Below, one piece after another: positions 9,201 to 17,428 of a stretch of DNA of 64,000 nucleotides. The position numbers were made by a program, and so were the translations under genes. The notes beneath the pieces were generated by a model that ran no database searches, was not told where the DNA came from, and worked only from the letters and a program-made list of their open reading frames with translations. Numbering within the stretch: position 1 is the stretch's first letter; every line of letters starts with the position of its first letter. Location: contig NZ_JBHYXZ010000027.1 in assembly GCF_042752395.1 (NCBI RefSeq), positions 10,488-74,487 of the forward strand, written 5' to 3'. The DNA comes from Actinosynnema sp042752395 (GTDB lineage Bacteria; Actinomycetota; Actinomycetes; Mycobacteriales; Pseudonocardiaceae).

Positions 9201-12200
9201 GCCGAGTGGAGCGCGGGCACGACCGCCGACCTCGCCGACATCGCGCACACGCTGGGCGAGCGGCGGGCCGCCCTGCGGCACCGGGCGGCGCTGGTCTGCG
9301 ACTCGGTGGCCGGCATCCCGGCCGCGGCCGAGGCCGCGCTGGGCGCGCTGGAGACCCGTGACCAGGCGGGCGCGGGCCAGGTGTTCGTCTTCGCCGGCCA
9401 GGGCACGCAGTACCCGGGCATGGCGCGGGAGCTGTACGAGCACGCCACGCTGTTCCGCGACGAGCTGGACGAGATCGACCGGGCGTTCCGCCGGATCGGC
9501 GACGTGTCGCCGGTCGAGGCCATGTTCGGCGACGACGAGGAGCCGTTCCGGTCGCCGCGCCACACCCAGCCGATGATCTTCGCGGTCGAGCTGGCCCTCG
9601 CGCGGTACTGGCAGGCGCTCGGCGTCACGCCGTCGGCCGTGATCGGCCACAGCATCGGCGAGTACGCGGCCGCCTGCTTCGCGTCGGTCATGAGCCTCAC
9701 CCAGGCGGTCGACCTGGTCACGCGCCGGGCGCGGGTCGTGGAGGCGTCCGGGGTGGACGGCTCCATGGCCACGCTGCTGTGCTCGCGGGAGCAGGCCGAG
9801 CGGTTGCTCGCCGACTTCCCGGACGTCTCCGTCGCCGCGGTCAACGCGGCCGAGAACACCACGGTGGCGGGCCCGGCCGACAGCCTGGCGGCGGTGCTCA
9901 AGGCCGCCCGGAGGCAGCGGGTCTTCACCGAGCGCCTGGACGTCTCGCACCCGTACCACTCCGCGCGCATGGCCCAGGCCGCGCGGGACCTGCACGAGCA
10001 GATCCGGCACCACGCGTTCGACCCGCCCGCCGTCCCGTGGTTCTCCGCGCGGACCGGCGGGCCCGTCGCCGCCGACGCGCCGATCGACGCGCGGTACTGG
10101 AGCGAGCACCTGATCGAGCCCGTCCTGTTCCGGGCGGCGGTGGCCGGCGCGGTCGCGGGCGGCGCACGCGTCTTCCTCGAGATCGGCGCCACCGCCACGG
10201 TCGGCGGCCTCATCGCGCAGGAGCACCCGGACGCGATCGTCGTGCCGAGCCTGCGCAAGGGGCGTTCGGACACGCGGCAGCTGCTGGAGAGCGCGGCGGT
10301 GCTGTGGGAGCAGGGCCGCTCGCTGGAGTGGACCAGGCTGCCCGGCGGCGGTTCCGGCGCCCTCGTCCGCGACCTGCCGCACACCCCGTTCGACCGGCGT
10401 CGGACCTGGTACTCCGACCGGTCCGGGCAGCAGGGCGGTGAGGCGGCGCGACCCGTCGTCGTCGAGGCGGAGAGGACCGGTGTGCGGCGCATGGCCGAGC
10501 GGGAAGCAGTCGTCGTGTTCGTCAAGCAGGTCATCAGCCAGGTCACCGGCGTGGCCGTGGACGCGATCGAGGAGTCCGTCCAGCTGTTCGCCCTGGGCAT
10601 CGACTCGCTGATGCTCGTCCAGCTCGGCAAGCGCGTCGAGGCCGAGTACGCGCTCGACATCCCGATCAAGGCGTTCTTCGAGTCCCTCTACACGCCGGGG
10701 CTGCTGGCCGACTTCGTGCTGGAGCACCGCCCCGCCGAGGCGGTCCCGGCGGCGCTCCCCGCCGAGCCCGTCGCCGCCGCGACCCCGCCGCCGGTCGCCG
10801 TGGCGTCGCCGGTCCGGGCCGAGGTCGGGGCCGCCGCGCCGGCGCCCGGCATCGAGGGCATCATCCGGTCGCAGCTCGAGATCATGCAGCAGCAGTTGGA
10901 CGTGCTCGCGGGCACGGCGACCGGAGCCCCGACCCCGACCCCGGCCCCGGCCCTCAACCCGACCCCGGCCCCGAACCCGGCCGCGGCCCCGAAGGCGGAG
11001 AAGCGCCGCCCGGCGGCCCCGGCGCGCAAGGTGGGCACCTACACCAACAACATCGAGCTGACCGACGACCGGCTCACCGACGAGCAGGCCGGGTTCATCC
11101 GCGACTTCGTGGCGCGGTTCACCGCGAAGACCCCGACGTCCAAGCAGTACGCGGGGGAGCACCGCGAGGTGCTGGCCGACTGGATCGCCTCGCTCAACTT
11201 CAACCCCAGCATCAAGGAGACGGTCTACCCCGTCGTGTCGGCCCGCTCGCGCGGCGCGACCTTCTGGGACGTGGACGGCAACGAGTACATCGACACCGCG
11301 ATGGGCTACGGCGTCCACTTCTTCGGCCACCAGCCGGACTTCATCGTCGACGCCGTGCGCGACCAGCTCGACCGCGGCTACGAGCTGGGTCCGCAGAACC
11401 GGGTGGCGGGCGAGGTCGCGGAGCTGGTGCACGAGATGACCGGCGCGGAGCGGGTCGCGTTCTGCAACACCGGCACCGAGGCCGTGATGGTGTCCGTGCG
11501 GCTGGCCCGCGCGGTCAGCGGCCGCGACAAGATCGCGAGGTTCCTCACCTCCTTCCACGGCAGCTACGACGCCGTGCTGGCCGAGGCCGACGGCGAGGAC
11601 AGCATCCCCACCTCGATCGGCATCCCGCAGTCGGCGGTGGACGACACGATGGTGCTCACCTACGGCAGCGCCGAGTCGCTGGACCGCATCCGCCGGCACG
11701 GCTCCGAGCTGGCCGCCGTGCTGGTCGAGCCGGTCCAGTCGCGCAACCCGACGCTCCAGCCGACGGAGTTCCTGCGGGAGCTGCGTCGGATCTGCACCGA
11801 GCACGGCATCGCGCTGATCTTCGACGAGATGATCGTGGGCTTCCGGATCGCGCTGGGCGGCGCGCAGGAGCACTTCGGCGTCGAGTCCGACATGTCGCTG
11901 TACGGCAAGCTCGTCGGCGGCGGGATGCCGATCGGCATCATCGCCGGCAAGAGCAAGTACCTCGACGCCGTGGACGGCGGCGCGTGGTCGGACGTGGACG
12001 ACTCCAAGCCGGCCGTGCCCACCACGTTCTTCGCCGGGACGTTCTGCAAGCACCCGCTGACGATGGCCGCCTGCAAGGCCGCGCTGACCTACCTGCGCGA
12101 CCACGGCGAGGAGGAGCTGGCCGCCGTCAACCGGCTCACGGCCGACTTCGCGCGTCGCGTGAACGACTACTTCGAGGCGGAGGAAGTGCCGCTGAAGGTG

Positions 12201-15200
12201 TCGCACTTCGCGTCGCTCTACAAGTACGAGACGGTCGTGCCGCGCGACATGACCGACATGTCGTTGACGCTCAACCTGTTCTTCAAGCTCATGGTGTTCC
12301 ACGGCGTCTACGTGTGGGAGCGCCGGACCGCGTACTTCTCCCTGGCGCACACGCGGGAGCACCAGGACCGCATCTTCGAGGTCATCCGCACCAGCGTCGA
12401 GGCGCTGCGCGCCGGCGGGTTCGACTTCCGGCGGGCGACCTCGACCGCGCCGCGCGGCCTGCCGTCCGGCGCGCGTCGGGGCGCGGGCCTCGAACCGCTC
12501 GACGCCACCGCCGTGTCCGAGCAGGAGAAGCGGGTCTACGTGCTGTCGCGGATGCGCGGCGGCAACGAGGCGTACCAGATCGTGACCGGCCTGCGCTTCG
12601 ACGGCCCGGTCGACCCGGGGCGGCTGGCCGAGGCGTTCGCGGCGATCGCCCGCAAGCACGAGAAGCTGCGCGCGTACTACGAGATCGACGCGACCGACAT
12701 CAAGGCGCGCGTCTCGGCCGAGGTCACGCCCGAGTTCCACGTCTTCGACCACCGGCGCGACCCCGCGCTGCGCACCGAGGACGTCGTCGCGGCGATGAAC
12801 CGGCCGTTCGACCTGGCCCGGCCGCCGCTGTGGCGCTGCGGGATCGTCATCGACGCGGACGGCACGCACCACCTGGTGCTGTCGCTGCACCACATCGTGG
12901 CCGACGGCGCGTCCATCGACATCATCCTCGGCGACCTCGCCGACCACCTCGCCCGCGGCGCGCTGGCCGACGTGCGGTCCGACGGCTACGCGGCGTTCGT
13001 GCGGCAGCAGGCCCGGTCCGCCGCCTCGCCCGCGTACCAGGAGCACCGCCGGTGGTGGCTGCGCGAGTTCGAGACCGTGCCGCCGCCGCTGAACCTGCCG
13101 ACCGACTCGCCGTACCCGCTGGTGAACGACTTCACCGGCACGCACCACTACTTCCGGATCGACGACGAGCTGCACCGGGCGGCCAAGGCGGTGATCGAGC
13201 GGCACCGCACCACGCCGTTCATCTTCTACCTGTCGCTGTGGTCGGTGCTGCTCGCCCACGCCACGGGCTCGGACGACCTGTGCGTCGGCGTGCCGCTGGA
13301 CCAGCGCATCATCGGCTCGTTCGACGGCACCGTCGGCATGTTCGCCCAGTCCCTGCCGCTGCGGATCCGGCCGACCGCGGACACCCGCGTGCCGGACCTG
13401 CTGCACGCGGTGCGCGACACCAGCCTCGCGGCGGTGGACCACTCGTCGTACTCCTACGACGTGCTGGTCCAGGAGCTGGACCTGGACCGCGACTTCGGGC
13501 GCAACGCGCTGTTCGACGTCATGTTCACCTTCACCAACGCCCGCGAGCGGGTGCGCCGGTTCGGCGACGTCGAGGGCACGTCGGAGGACTTCGGCGTGCC
13601 GCGCTCGATGTTCGCGCTGTCGCTGGAGCTGACCGAGCGCGACGGCGGCCTGTTCGGCGACCTGAACTTCTCCGGCGTGTACGGCGAGCGGCGGATGACC
13701 GGGCTGGCCGAGCAGTTCGTGGACCTCGTCGCGCGGGTCGTGCGCGAGCCGGACCAGACCGTGGACGAGCTGTCCCGGTTGGCCGACGAGACCCGGGAGC
13801 GGCTGCTGGCGTGGGGCGCCGGGCCGGTCGTCGCGGACGTGCCGACCCTCGCCGAGGTGTTCGACGCGGCGCTGCGCGACCACGCCGGACGGCCCGCGAT
13901 CCGGTTCGGCGGCCAAGAGGTCACCTACGCCGAGCTGGCCGAGCGGGTGGACCGGTCCGCCGGCTGGCTGCGCGCGCACGGCGTGGGGGAGCGGGACCTG
14001 GTCGGGCTCCTGCTGCCGCCGTCGCCCGAGCTGGTCACGCTGATGCTCGCGGTCAACCGCATCGGCGCGGCGTGGCTGCCGATGGACGTGAAGGACCCGG
14101 CGAAGCGGCTGCGGCTGGTGATCGACACCGCCGAGCCGAAGAAGGTCGTGTGCGGCGCGGACCTGGCCGCCGCGGTGGACCTCGGCGACCGCGCGCTGGT
14201 GCCGGGGGAGGGCGGCCCGCTCGACGGCGGCGTGCCCGCCGCGGCGCGGACCGGCCCGGACGACCTGGCGTACGTCATCTTCACGTCGGGCTCGACCGGC
14301 ACGCCCAAGGGCGTCACGGTGACGAACGGGTCGCTGGCGAACTTCCTGGTCGGGATGCCCGAGGCGCTGGGGTGGGCCGAGCACAGGGCGGTGGGCTGCC
14401 TCACCACCCCGTCGTTCGACATCTTCCTGCTGGAGACGCTGCTGACCCTCGCCAAGGGCGGCACGGTCGTGGTGGCGGGCGAGGCGGAGGTCCGCACGCC
14501 CGCGGACATCGCCGAGTTCGTCGTCGCCAACGGCGTCCAGTACCTCCAGATGACGCCGACCCGGCTGCGCCTGCTGTTCGCCGACCCCGCCGCCGCCCAC
14601 CGCGCCCTCGCCCGGCTGGACAAGCTCATCGTCGGCGGCGAGGCGTTCCCGGAGGACCTGCTGCCGCGGCTGGCCGAGCACGAGTCGTTGGAGGTCCACA
14701 ACGTCTACGGCCCGACCGAGACCTGCATCTGGTCCAGCGCCAAGGACCTCACCGGCGGCGCCGACGCCGTCACCATCGGCACGCCGATCGCCAACACCAC
14801 GTTCTACGTGCTGGACGACAACCTCCGGCTGGTGCCCGAGGGCGTGGCGGGGAACCTGTGGATCGGCGGGCTCGGCGTGTCGCCCGGCTACCTCCACCGG
14901 CCCGAGCTGACCCGCGAGCGGTTCCGCGCGAACCCGTTCGGGGACGGCCGGATCTACCTCAGCGGCGACCGCGCGCTGTGGCGCGACGGCGAGGTGCACT
15001 GCCTGGGCCGGGTGGACGACCAGGTGAAGATCCGCGGCTACCGGGTCGAGCTGGGCGAGATCGAGCTGGCGATCACCGGGCACGACCTGGTGACCGGCGC
15101 GGCGGTGATCGTGCGGGAGCTGCCCGGCGGCGGCCAGGTCATCCGGGGCTTCTACCAGGTGCGCGAGGGCGCCTACCTCGCGCCGGAGGTGTTGCGGGAC

Positions 15201-16184
15201 TGGCTGGCCGAGCGCCTGACCGACTACATGGTCCCCGCGACCCTGGCCCCGGTGGCGGACATCCCGATGACCACGAGCGGCAAGGTGGACCGCCGGGCGC
15301 TGGAGGCGCGGGCCGACCAGCCGGCGCCGGAGGTCGAGCGCGCCGACGAGCCGCGCACGGGCGTGGCGCAGCAGCTGGTCGCGGCGTGGCGCAAGGTCCT
15401 CGGCGACATCCCGATCGGCTCCGACGAGAGCTTCTTCGACCTCGGCGGCAACTCGTTCAGCCTGGTCCTGCTGCTGGAGGAGCTGCACCGGCAGTTCCCC
15501 GGCCTGCTCGACGTGAGCGACCTGTTCGCGAACCCGACGATCGACAAGCTGCGCAAGCACCTGGAGTCGCGGCTCGGCCGGGACGACGGCGACGCGCTGC
15601 TGACCGGGTTCGGCGTGCGGCTGCCCGAGTCGTGGTTCGCCGGCGGCGCCGAGGCCGACGGCCGGGTGGAGGCCGCGCTGCCCGCGCGCACCGCGCAGGC
15701 CCTGGCACGGCTGGGCGACGGCGCGCACGGGCCGGAGGACCTGGCGCACGTCGCGCTCGCGGTCACGCTCAACAAGATCCTCGGCGAGGACCAGGTCTCG
15801 CTGTGCGTCGTGGACGACGACCGCCGCGTGGTCGTGGTGCGGTTCGACTTCGCCGGCAAGGCGGACCTCGCCGAGGTGCTGGCCGACTACCGGCGGCAGC
15901 GCGACCGCAACGACCGGCTCGACCTCGAGCGGTTCGTCGCCTGCCGCGGCGTCGACCGCACCGTGTCCGTCGCGTGCGGCGGCGCCCGGCTGGTCGCGGA
16001 GGCCGACCTGCTCGGCCACTTCGACCTCGTGCTCGCCGTCGACGTCGCGTCCGACCCCGTCGCGGTCCGGATCGACTACGCCCGCGAGGTGGACCCCGCG
16101 CGGGTGGAACAGCTGCTGGGCGGCCACGTGAAGGTCCTCGGAGCCCTGGCCCCGCCCGCGTCGAAGGAGAAGGTGCAGTCATGA
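6228..16184 (+). CDS. Hybrid PKS-NRPS: AT-ACP-KS-AT-ACP-aminotransferase-C-A-PCP-half C
   Basis: 3318 residues from the ATG at 6228 (RBS-like GGTGAGG). An in-frame TTG at 6150 would add 26 residues. Domains with approximate residues: loading AT 85-390 (GHSIGE, but Trp in place of the malonate-binding Arg: LWSRAQ); ACP 438-515 (LGCTS, Ser478); KS 540-950 (Cys706, EAHGSG, KSNLGH); AT 1050-1350 (GHSIGE, HPYHS, Arg retained); ACP 1420-1495 (LGIDS, Ser1460); a Pro/Ala linker; class III PLP aminotransferase 1603-2064 (Lys1894 in YGKLVGGG); C 2085-2520 (HHIVADG); A 2540-3038; PCP Ser3076; then about 200 residues resembling only the C-terminal half of a condensation domain. The A-domain pocket reads D-I-L-Q-I-G-V-I-W, close to known glycine codes. 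The enzyme should prime with a monoacyl unit, extend it, transaminate the beta-ketone and add Gly. The layout resembles MycA/ItuA of the iturin family. Confidence 0.95.
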   Translation: MTIPWILGAPDERALREAAGRLRDFVGGTAADPRDVGRALAARPPHARRAVLLGRGDDFAGPLDLLAQGRPSPDVVEGTAAAVTRTAFVFPGQGAIWPGMAAELLDSAPVFARRIGDCADALAPHVDWSLVDVLRSDAADLYEQTDVVQPVLFSIMVSLAELWRSHGVRPDAVVGHSIGEAAAAFVSGALSLDDAAKTAVLWSRAQSALAGRGGMAVVALPVDDVVAWFAEHGHDVDVSGIMAPRTVVVSGDRDVLALAAERLRASGVYAHVTSVPLAAHSPRVEEVRDTVLASLASITPRASDIPFYSGKAGAVVDTTGLDAEYWYRNLRQPMLFESATRAMLADGYQAFVEVTAHPVLTLALRQTAEDVGVEVPVLTSLRRDEQGLEHFLTSLAEAYVSGLPVDWEPLLAGGRAIDLPDLDAPGAAGSRAAEPVPAADRGSLAGLVSRHVADVLGIAGDLRQDDYEKSLFELGCTSMQLIKLQSGLARELGVSLESTFIIDHPTANALTDELGRRVGEVRAPAASRAEPTPAAAFAAEPLAVVGMAFRLPGGIETRDQLWETLSGKVDVVREVPADRWAHSDLDTGEVTTTQGGYLDQVDQFDPLFFNISPAEAESIDPQQRLLLELTWEALEDAGMDPTTAGRDRRVGVFVGIYTNDYVQVGKNLGHPAERYSYTGNMANSAAGRISYTYGFEGPSQAIDAACASSLYALHQAGRELKQGGCDVVVAAAVNLILSPEGHVSWSRLQALSPTGRCRSFDDGADGYIRSEGGTVVILKRLSDAERDGDDVLAVISGSAVNHNGGGGGFTVPSGTAQQRVVEAAMAEAGVGIEDVSYVEAHGSGTPIGDPQEVNALARVFAGRRDKLRVGSVKSNLGHLESAAGMAALCKVVVSLRHGRLPATLHFREGNRLIDWDAIPIEVVTDEVPWEPVGGVRRAGISSFGINGSNAHMIVEEYRPKPRATRPTPGLARLLPVSAKSDAALRTALRNLAEWSAGTTADLADIAHTLGERRAALRHRAALVCDSVAGIPAAAEAALGALETRDQAGAGQVFVFAGQGTQYPGMARELYEHATLFRDELDEIDRAFRRIGDVSPVEAMFGDDEEPFRSPRHTQPMIFAVELALARYWQALGVTPSAVIGHSIGEYAAACFASVMSLTQAVDLVTRRARVVEASGVDGSMATLLCSREQAERLLADFPDVSVAAVNAAENTTVAGPADSLAAVLKAARRQRVFTERLDVSHPYHSARMAQAARDLHEQIRHHAFDPPAVPWFSARTGGPVAADAPIDARYWSEHLIEPVLFRAAVAGAVAGGARVFLEIGATATVGGLIAQEHPDAIVVPSLRKGRSDTRQLLESAAVLWEQGRSLEWTRLPGGGSGALVRDLPHTPFDRRRTWYSDRSGQQGGEAARPVVVEAERTGVRRMAEREAVVVFVKQVISQVTGVAVDAIEESVQLFALGIDSLMLVQLGKRVEAEYALDIPIKAFFESLYTPGLLADFVLEHRPAEAVPAALPAEPVAAATPPPVAVASPVRAEVGAAAPAPGIEGIIRSQLEIMQQQLDVLAGTATGAPTPTPAPALNPTPAPNPAAAPKAEKRRPAAPARKVGTYTNNIELTDDRLTDEQAGFIRDFVARFTAKTPTSKQYAGEHREVLADWIASLNFNPSIKETVYPVVSARSRGATFWDVDGNEYIDTAMGYGVHFFGHQPDFIVDAVRDQLDRGYELGPQNRVAGEVAELVHEMTGAERVAFCNTGTEAVMVSVRLARAVSGRDKIARFLTSFHGSYDAVLAEADGEDSIPTSIGIPQSAVDDTMVLTYGSAESLDRIRRHGSELAAVLVEPVQSRNPTLQPTEFLRELRRICTEHGIALIFDEMIVGFRIALGGAQEHFGVESDMSLYGKLVGGGMPIGIIAGKSKYLDAVDGGAWSDVDDSKPAVPTTFFAGTFCKHPLTMAACKAALTYLRDHGEEELAAVNRLTADFARRVNDYFEAEEVPLKVSHFASLYKYETVVPRDMTDMSLTLNLFFKLMVFHGVYVWERRTAYFSLAHTREHQDRIFEVIRTSVEALRAGGFDFRRATSTAPRGLPSGARRGAGLEPLDATAVSEQEKRVYVLSRMRGGNEAYQIVTGLRFDGPVDPGRLAEAFAAIARKHEKLRAYYEIDATDIKARVSAEVTPEFHVFDHRRDPALRTEDVVAAMNRPFDLARPPLWRCGIVIDADGTHHLVLSLHHIVADGASIDIILGDLADHLARGALADVRSDGYAAFVRQQARSAASPAYQEHRRWWLREFETVPPPLNLPTDSPYPLVNDFTGTHHYFRIDDELHRAAKAVIERHRTTPFIFYLSLWSVLLAHATGSDDLCVGVPLDQRIIGSFDGTVGMFAQSLPLRIRPTADTRVPDLLHAVRDTSLAAVDHSSYSYDVLVQELDLDRDFGRNALFDVMFTFTNARERVRRFGDVEGTSEDFGVPRSMFALSLELTERDGGLFGDLNFSGVYGERRMTGLAEQFVDLVARVVREPDQTVDELSRLADETRERLLAWGAGPVVADVPTLAEVFDAALRDHAGRPAIRFGGQEVTYAELAERVDRSAGWLRAHGVGERDLVGLLLPPSPELVTLMLAVNRIGAAWLPMDVKDPAKRLRLVIDTAEPKKVVCGADLAAAVDLGDRALVPGEGGPLDGGVPAAARTGPDDLAYVIFTSGSTGTPKGVTVTNGSLANFLVGMPEALGWAEHRAVGCLTTPSFDIFLLETLLTLAKGGTVVVAGEAEVRTPADIAEFVVANGVQYLQMTPTRLRLLFADPAAAHRALARLDKLIVGGEAFPEDLLPRLAEHESLEVHNVYGPTETCIWSSAKDLTGGADAVTIGTPIANTTFYVLDDNLRLVPEGVAGNLWIGGLGVSPGYLHRPELTRERFRANPFGDGRIYLSGDRALWRDGEVHCLGRVDDQVKIRGYRVELGEIELAITGHDLVTGAAVIVRELPGGGQVIRGFYQVREGAYLAPEVLRDWLAERLTDYMVPATLAPVADIPMTTSGKVDRRALEARADQPAPEVERADEPRTGVAQQLVAAWRKVLGDIPIGSDESFFDLGGNSFSLVLLLEELHRQFPGLLDVSDLFANPTIDKLRKHLESRLGRDDGDALLTGFGVRLPESWFAGGAEADGRVEAALPARTAQALARLGDGAHGPEDLAHVALAVTLNKILGEDQVSLCVVDDDRRVVVVRFDFAGKADLAEVLADYRRQRDRNDRLDLERFVACRGVDRTVSVACGGARLVAEADLLGHFDLVLAVDVASDPVAVRIDYAREVDPARVEQLLGGHVKVLGALAPPASKEKVQS

Positions 16185-17428
16185 AGGATCTCGTGATCGT
16201 GTTCCCGGGGCAGGGTTCCCAGTTCGCGGGCATGGGCAAGAAGTGGTTCGACGAGAACCGCGTCGTGCGGGACCGCTTCGAGCAGGCGTCCGACATCGTC
16301 GGCTACTCGCTGGCGGACCTGTGCTTCACCGCGCCGCCCGCCGAGGTGACCAGGACCCGGTTCGCCCAGGTGTCGCTGCTGGTGCTCAGCTACGCGATGT
16401 ACGAGGTGATGACCGAGGGCCGCCGGATCCCGGTCTCGTACATGACCGGGCACAGCCTCGGCGAGATCACGGCGCTGGCCGCGGCGGGCGCGCTGACCTT
16501 CGAGGACGCCGTGCGGCTGGTCAAGGTGCGCGGCGAGGCGATGGAGAGCTGCGTCGCGGACAGCGGCACCGGCATGGTCGCCGCGGTGCGGATGCCGGTC
16601 GCCGACGTGGAGAAGTGCGTCGAGGACTTCAACTCCGCCGGGCACGACGTGCAGGTCGCCAACTACAACGCGGACGCGCAGACCGTGCTGTCGGGCACGC
16701 TGGACGACCTCAAGGGCGTGACCGCGCACCTGGAGGACCGCGGCGCGAAGGTGGTCAAGCTCAACGTGGCCGGCGCGTTCCACAGCACCTTCATGGCCGA
16801 CGCGCTGCCCGCGTTCACCAAGGCGCTGGACGAGGTCGAGTTCGCCGAACCCGCCGTGCCGGTCTACAGCAACGTCACCGGCGAGGTGCACGGGAGCCCG
16901 CAGGACATCCGGCAGGCGCTGGCCGTCCAGCTCACCAGCCCCGTCCGCTGGAGCGCCATCGTGGCGTCCCTGGTGGCGCGCAAGGCGGCGGTGTGGATCG
17001 AGGTCGGCCCCAAGCAGGTGCTGAAGAAGATGCTCACCGGCGCCGTCGGCACGGGCGAGGTGCACAGCCTGGACGAGGAGCCCGAGCGGGTCCGCGCGGT
17101 GCTCGACCGGCTCGTCGAGCTGAAGAAGAGCGAGCCGGGGCTGGTCGGGCTGTGCCTGGGCGCCGCGGCGGCCACCCGGAACCGGAACTTCGACTCCGAC
17201 GAGTACCACAACGGCGTCGTCGTGCCGTACCGCAAGCTCCAGGACCTCGCCAAGCTCGACCAGGACACGCTCTCCGACGAGCAGAAGCAGACGGCGCTGG
17301 ACCTGCTGCTCACCATCATGAGGACCAAGCAGGTGCCCGAGGACGAGCAGCGCGACCGCGTCGGGTCGATCCTGCGGCGCACCGGCGAGACCGGCCTCCG
17401 GACGATCGCGGGGGCGCTCGCCACATGA
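16181..17428 (+). CDS. Discrete trans-acting malonyl-CoA acyltransferase
   Basis: 415 residues. The ATG at 16181 overlaps the previous stop in ATGA and the stop overlaps the next start the same way. The first ~300 residues are a FabD-like acyltransferase: FPGQGSQFAGMG, active-site GHSLGE, the carboxylate-binding Arg in LVKVRGEAM, and GAFHS, typical of malonyl specificity. A C-terminal extension of ~100 residues contains VVVPYRKLQDLAKLD and a helical tail, resembling FenF/ItuD of the mycosubtilin and iturin clusters. The KS modules encoded at 17425-28900 have no AT of their own but have the post-KS linker ending LPTYPFER (a variant, LPPQLFRH, in the third). This enzyme is therefore the likely source of malonyl units for those three modules. 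Confidence 0.93.
   Translation: MKDLVIVFPGQGSQFAGMGKKWFDENRVVRDRFEQASDIVGYSLADLCFTAPPAEVTRTRFAQVSLLVLSYAMYEVMTEGRRIPVSYMTGHSLGEITALAAAGALTFEDAVRLVKVRGEAMESCVADSGTGMVAAVRMPVADVEKCVEDFNSAGHDVQVANYNADAQTVLSGTLDDLKGVTAHLEDRGAKVVKLNVAGAFHSTFMADALPAFTKALDEVEFAEPAVPVYSNVTGEVHGSPQDIRQALAVQLTSPVRWSAIVASLVARKAAVWIEVGPKQVLKKMLTGAVGTGEVHSLDEEPERVRAVLDRLVELKKSEPGLVGLCLGAAAATRNRNFDSDEYHNGVVVPYRKLQDLAKLDQDTLSDEQKQTALDLLLTIMRTKQVPEDEQRDRVGSILRRTGETGLRTIAGALAT

Noticed and set aside
6153..16127. A 3324-codon open frame on the - strand opposite the first synthase, and similar long antisense frames opposite the others
   Set aside because: They encode Arg/Gly/His/Val-rich protein without domains and arise from strong G/C third-position bias of the + strand genes.
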